From a virus, in the IMG/VR virus record IMGVR_UViG_3300049216_000357, positions 1 to 58,031 of that record: 58,031 nt of DNA. The stretch is one strand, 5' to 3'. A model generated the notes under the pieces. That model did not search any database. It was given only the letters and a program-made list of their open reading frames with translations, and was not told the origin of the DNA. This document shows, one piece after another, positions 56,836-58,031 of this stretch (the stretch's first letter is position 1; every line of letters begins with the position of its first letter). Both the position numbers and the translations under genes were made by a program.

Positions 56836-57141
56836 ATGAACAAAGTCACTACTTACACATCGGAATTTAAGCGCGAGGCTGTTAGACTAGCGCAATCTGC
56901 GAACAAACCTATTAGCCAAATAGCAGTTGAATTAGGAATCAAAGCAAACACTTTGTACAAATGGATTAGTGACTTTATGAAAAAACAAAAACCATTATTG
57001 AGAGCTAAACAAACTCCCAAGCATTGTTATGAAGAGCTAGAAAAAGAAAATAAACGACTTCAAAAAGAGTTGAAGCACATCGCAACGGAGCGTGACATAC
57101 TAAAAAAAGCCGCGGCGTACTTTGCAAGCCAAGAGCTGTAA
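56836..57141 (+). CDS. IS3-family transposase OrfA
   Basis: This is a 101-aa protein. YTSEFKREAVRLAQSANKPI, then AVELGIKANTLYKWISDFMK, is the helix-turn-helix, and LEKENKRLQKELKHIATERD the leucine zipper. AAAAAAAG at 57102-57109 is the frameshift site: the -1 frame stays open into OrfB, giving an OrfAB fusion transposase. Confidence 0.93.
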   Translation: MNKVTTYTSEFKREAVRLAQSANKPISQIAVELGIKANTLYKWISDFMKKQKPLLRAKQTPKHCYEELEKENKRLQKELKHIATERDILKKAAAYFASQEL

Positions 57142-57167
57142 AGTGCGCTTTTATTAGGGATAATGCT

Positions 57168-58001
57168 ATGCATTATCCAGTACGTTTATTGTGCGATAGT
57201 TTAGAAGTGCCCAAAAGTATTTACTATGAGTGGTTAAGCGTGCCAATGAATAAACGCCAAAGGCAAACTCAGGCATTAGACGATATGATTAAACTCATAT
57301 TTTACGAACATAAATGTCGTTATGGTTCAACTCGCATTACGATAGAGTTAAAAGCAAGAGGGATACCTTGCACACGCCATAGAGTTTCAGAAAGAATGAA
57401 GCTTTTGAATCTCATTGCTAAAGCCCGCCACCGCTTTAAAGCAACGACTGATTCTAATCATGCAAAACCTTTTGCTAAAAATGTATTGGAGCAGGATTTT
57501 AACGCGAGCCACCCTAACCAAAAGTGGCTAACGGACATAACCTACGTTCCGACCCAGGAGGGCTGGTTATATCTTTGTGTATTCATTGATTTATACTCGC
57601 GATCAATTATTGGTTGGTCCATGAATGAACGTTTAAAATCAAATTTGGTAGAAGATGCGTTGAAGATGGCTCTATTTAGACGCAGCTTTCCTACAGGAAT
57701 CATTGTGCATTCTGATCGAGGTGTGCAGTATTGTTCCAACGGTTACCAACAGCTATTAAATGTCAATGGCTTGATTTGTAGTATGAGTGCGACTGGGTGT
57801 TGTTATGATAATGCTGCTATGGAGTCATTTTTTCACACGCTTAAAGTTGAATTAGTGCATGATGAAAATTATGAAACTAGAGAAAAGGCTAAAACTTCTA
57901 TTGTCGAATACATAGAATGTTATTATAATCGTCAACGTAGACACTCTGCAATTAATTATAGGACCCCAGCAGAGCTTGAAACAATGAAATTTGTCGCATA
58001 A
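57168..58001 (+). CDS. IS3-family transposase OrfB (DDE integrase domain)
   Basis: This is a 277-aa protein. The HTH_21 segment (KCRYGSTRITIELKARGIPC) precedes an rve core with catalytic residues in WLTDITYVPT, VHSDRGVQYCS and ESFFHTLKVELV, and the usual IS3 end YYNRQRRHSAINYRTPAE. It is intact. It is expressed mainly as OrfAB through the slippery run in OrfA. Confidence 0.95.
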   Translation: MHYPVRLLCDSLEVPKSIYYEWLSVPMNKRQRQTQALDDMIKLIFYEHKCRYGSTRITIELKARGIPCTRHRVSERMKLLNLIAKARHRFKATTDSNHAKPFAKNVLEQDFNASHPNQKWLTDITYVPTQEGWLYLCVFIDLYSRSIIGWSMNERLKSNLVEDALKMALFRRSFPTGIIVHSDRGVQYCSNGYQQLLNVNGLICSMSATGCCYDNAAMESFFHTLKVELVHDENYETREKAKTSIVEYIECYYNRQRRHSAINYRTPAELETMKFVA

Positions 58002-58031
58002 AATGGTGTCCGAAATTCTAATACATGATCA

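Larger units (their letters stand above)
56780..58031 (+). mobile_element. IS3-family insertion sequence, right end of window
   Basis: The left end TGATCCTGTATTAG (56780 on) and the reverse complement of the last bases TGATCATGTATTAG match over more than 20 bp (both continue to CGGACA). The length is 1252 bp. It encodes OrfA and OrfB on the plus strand with an A7G slippery run. It is a different element from the IS at the left end. The window ends on the last base of the repeat. Confidence 0.92.

Overview
The window (58,031 bp, AT-rich) looks like most of a phage-plasmid: an element that combines a tailed-phage structural module with plasmid replication and partition modules. It starts exactly at the terminal inverted repeat of one IS3-family element and ends exactly at that of another. 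It may therefore be a draft contig broken at IS copies, and genes beyond both ends are missing. The host is probably a low-GC gammaproteobacterium, perhaps in or near Legionellales. That guess rests on base composition and on the VapD, ProQ/FinO, DUF29, Rpn-nuclease and RNI-type LRR genes, not on any host marker gene.

Layout. 1-1374: IS3-family element that truncates a phage gene. 1375-25175: virion module, nearly all on the minus strand and read from portal (22560-25175) down to tail proteins. It contains Gly/His-rich proteins, a GroES-like protein, a probable scaffold, a decoration protein, the major capsid protein, P22 gp4-like and adaptor-like connectors, and a 1219-aa YadA-like fibre with an S74 chaperone. 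Two plus-strand genes (15609-17459) encode candidate ejection or internal proteins. A leader with two structured 43-bp repeats (15375-15487) precedes the capsid operon. 25303-33416: accessory and packaging genes: an antitoxin/RelE/HigA cluster, a terminase-nuclease-like relic behind a 14-base G tract, a strong small-RNA candidate, DUF3800, YopX, large and small terminase, and VapD.

33716-44950: plasmid-type genes. A two-gene replication initiator (34203-35265) has 22-bp iteron-like repeats inside it and an antisense-RNA candidate upstream. A Tn3-type resolvase follows. Then comes cassette A: RecT-like protein, small proteins, RHH protein and ParA on the minus strand, diverging from a Rep gene followed by a ProQ/FinO gene. 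Beyond it lie a tRNA-Ser-like gene with a GAA anticodon, a DUF29 gene, a broken VRR-NUC gene and an outer-membrane beta-barrel. 44989-48808: tail-fibre/tip, LRR and Gly/His-rich cassette. 48934-50434: Rpn nuclease and DUF29. 50481-54124: cassette B, an inverted and diverged copy of cassette A. 54101-56779: second copy of the tip/LRR/Gly-His cassette, cut by the IS at 56780-58031.

Taken together, the structural and terminase genes could build and fill a short-tailed virion, while Rep, ParA/RHH, resolvase and toxin-antitoxin genes would keep the genome as an episome. No integrase, holin or endolysin was recognised. The most unusual signals are three initiator genes each carrying its own internal palindromic repeats, the conserved hairpin element between rep and par in both cassettes, two small-RNA candidates with near-consensus promoters, and the odd tRNA inside an extended helix.
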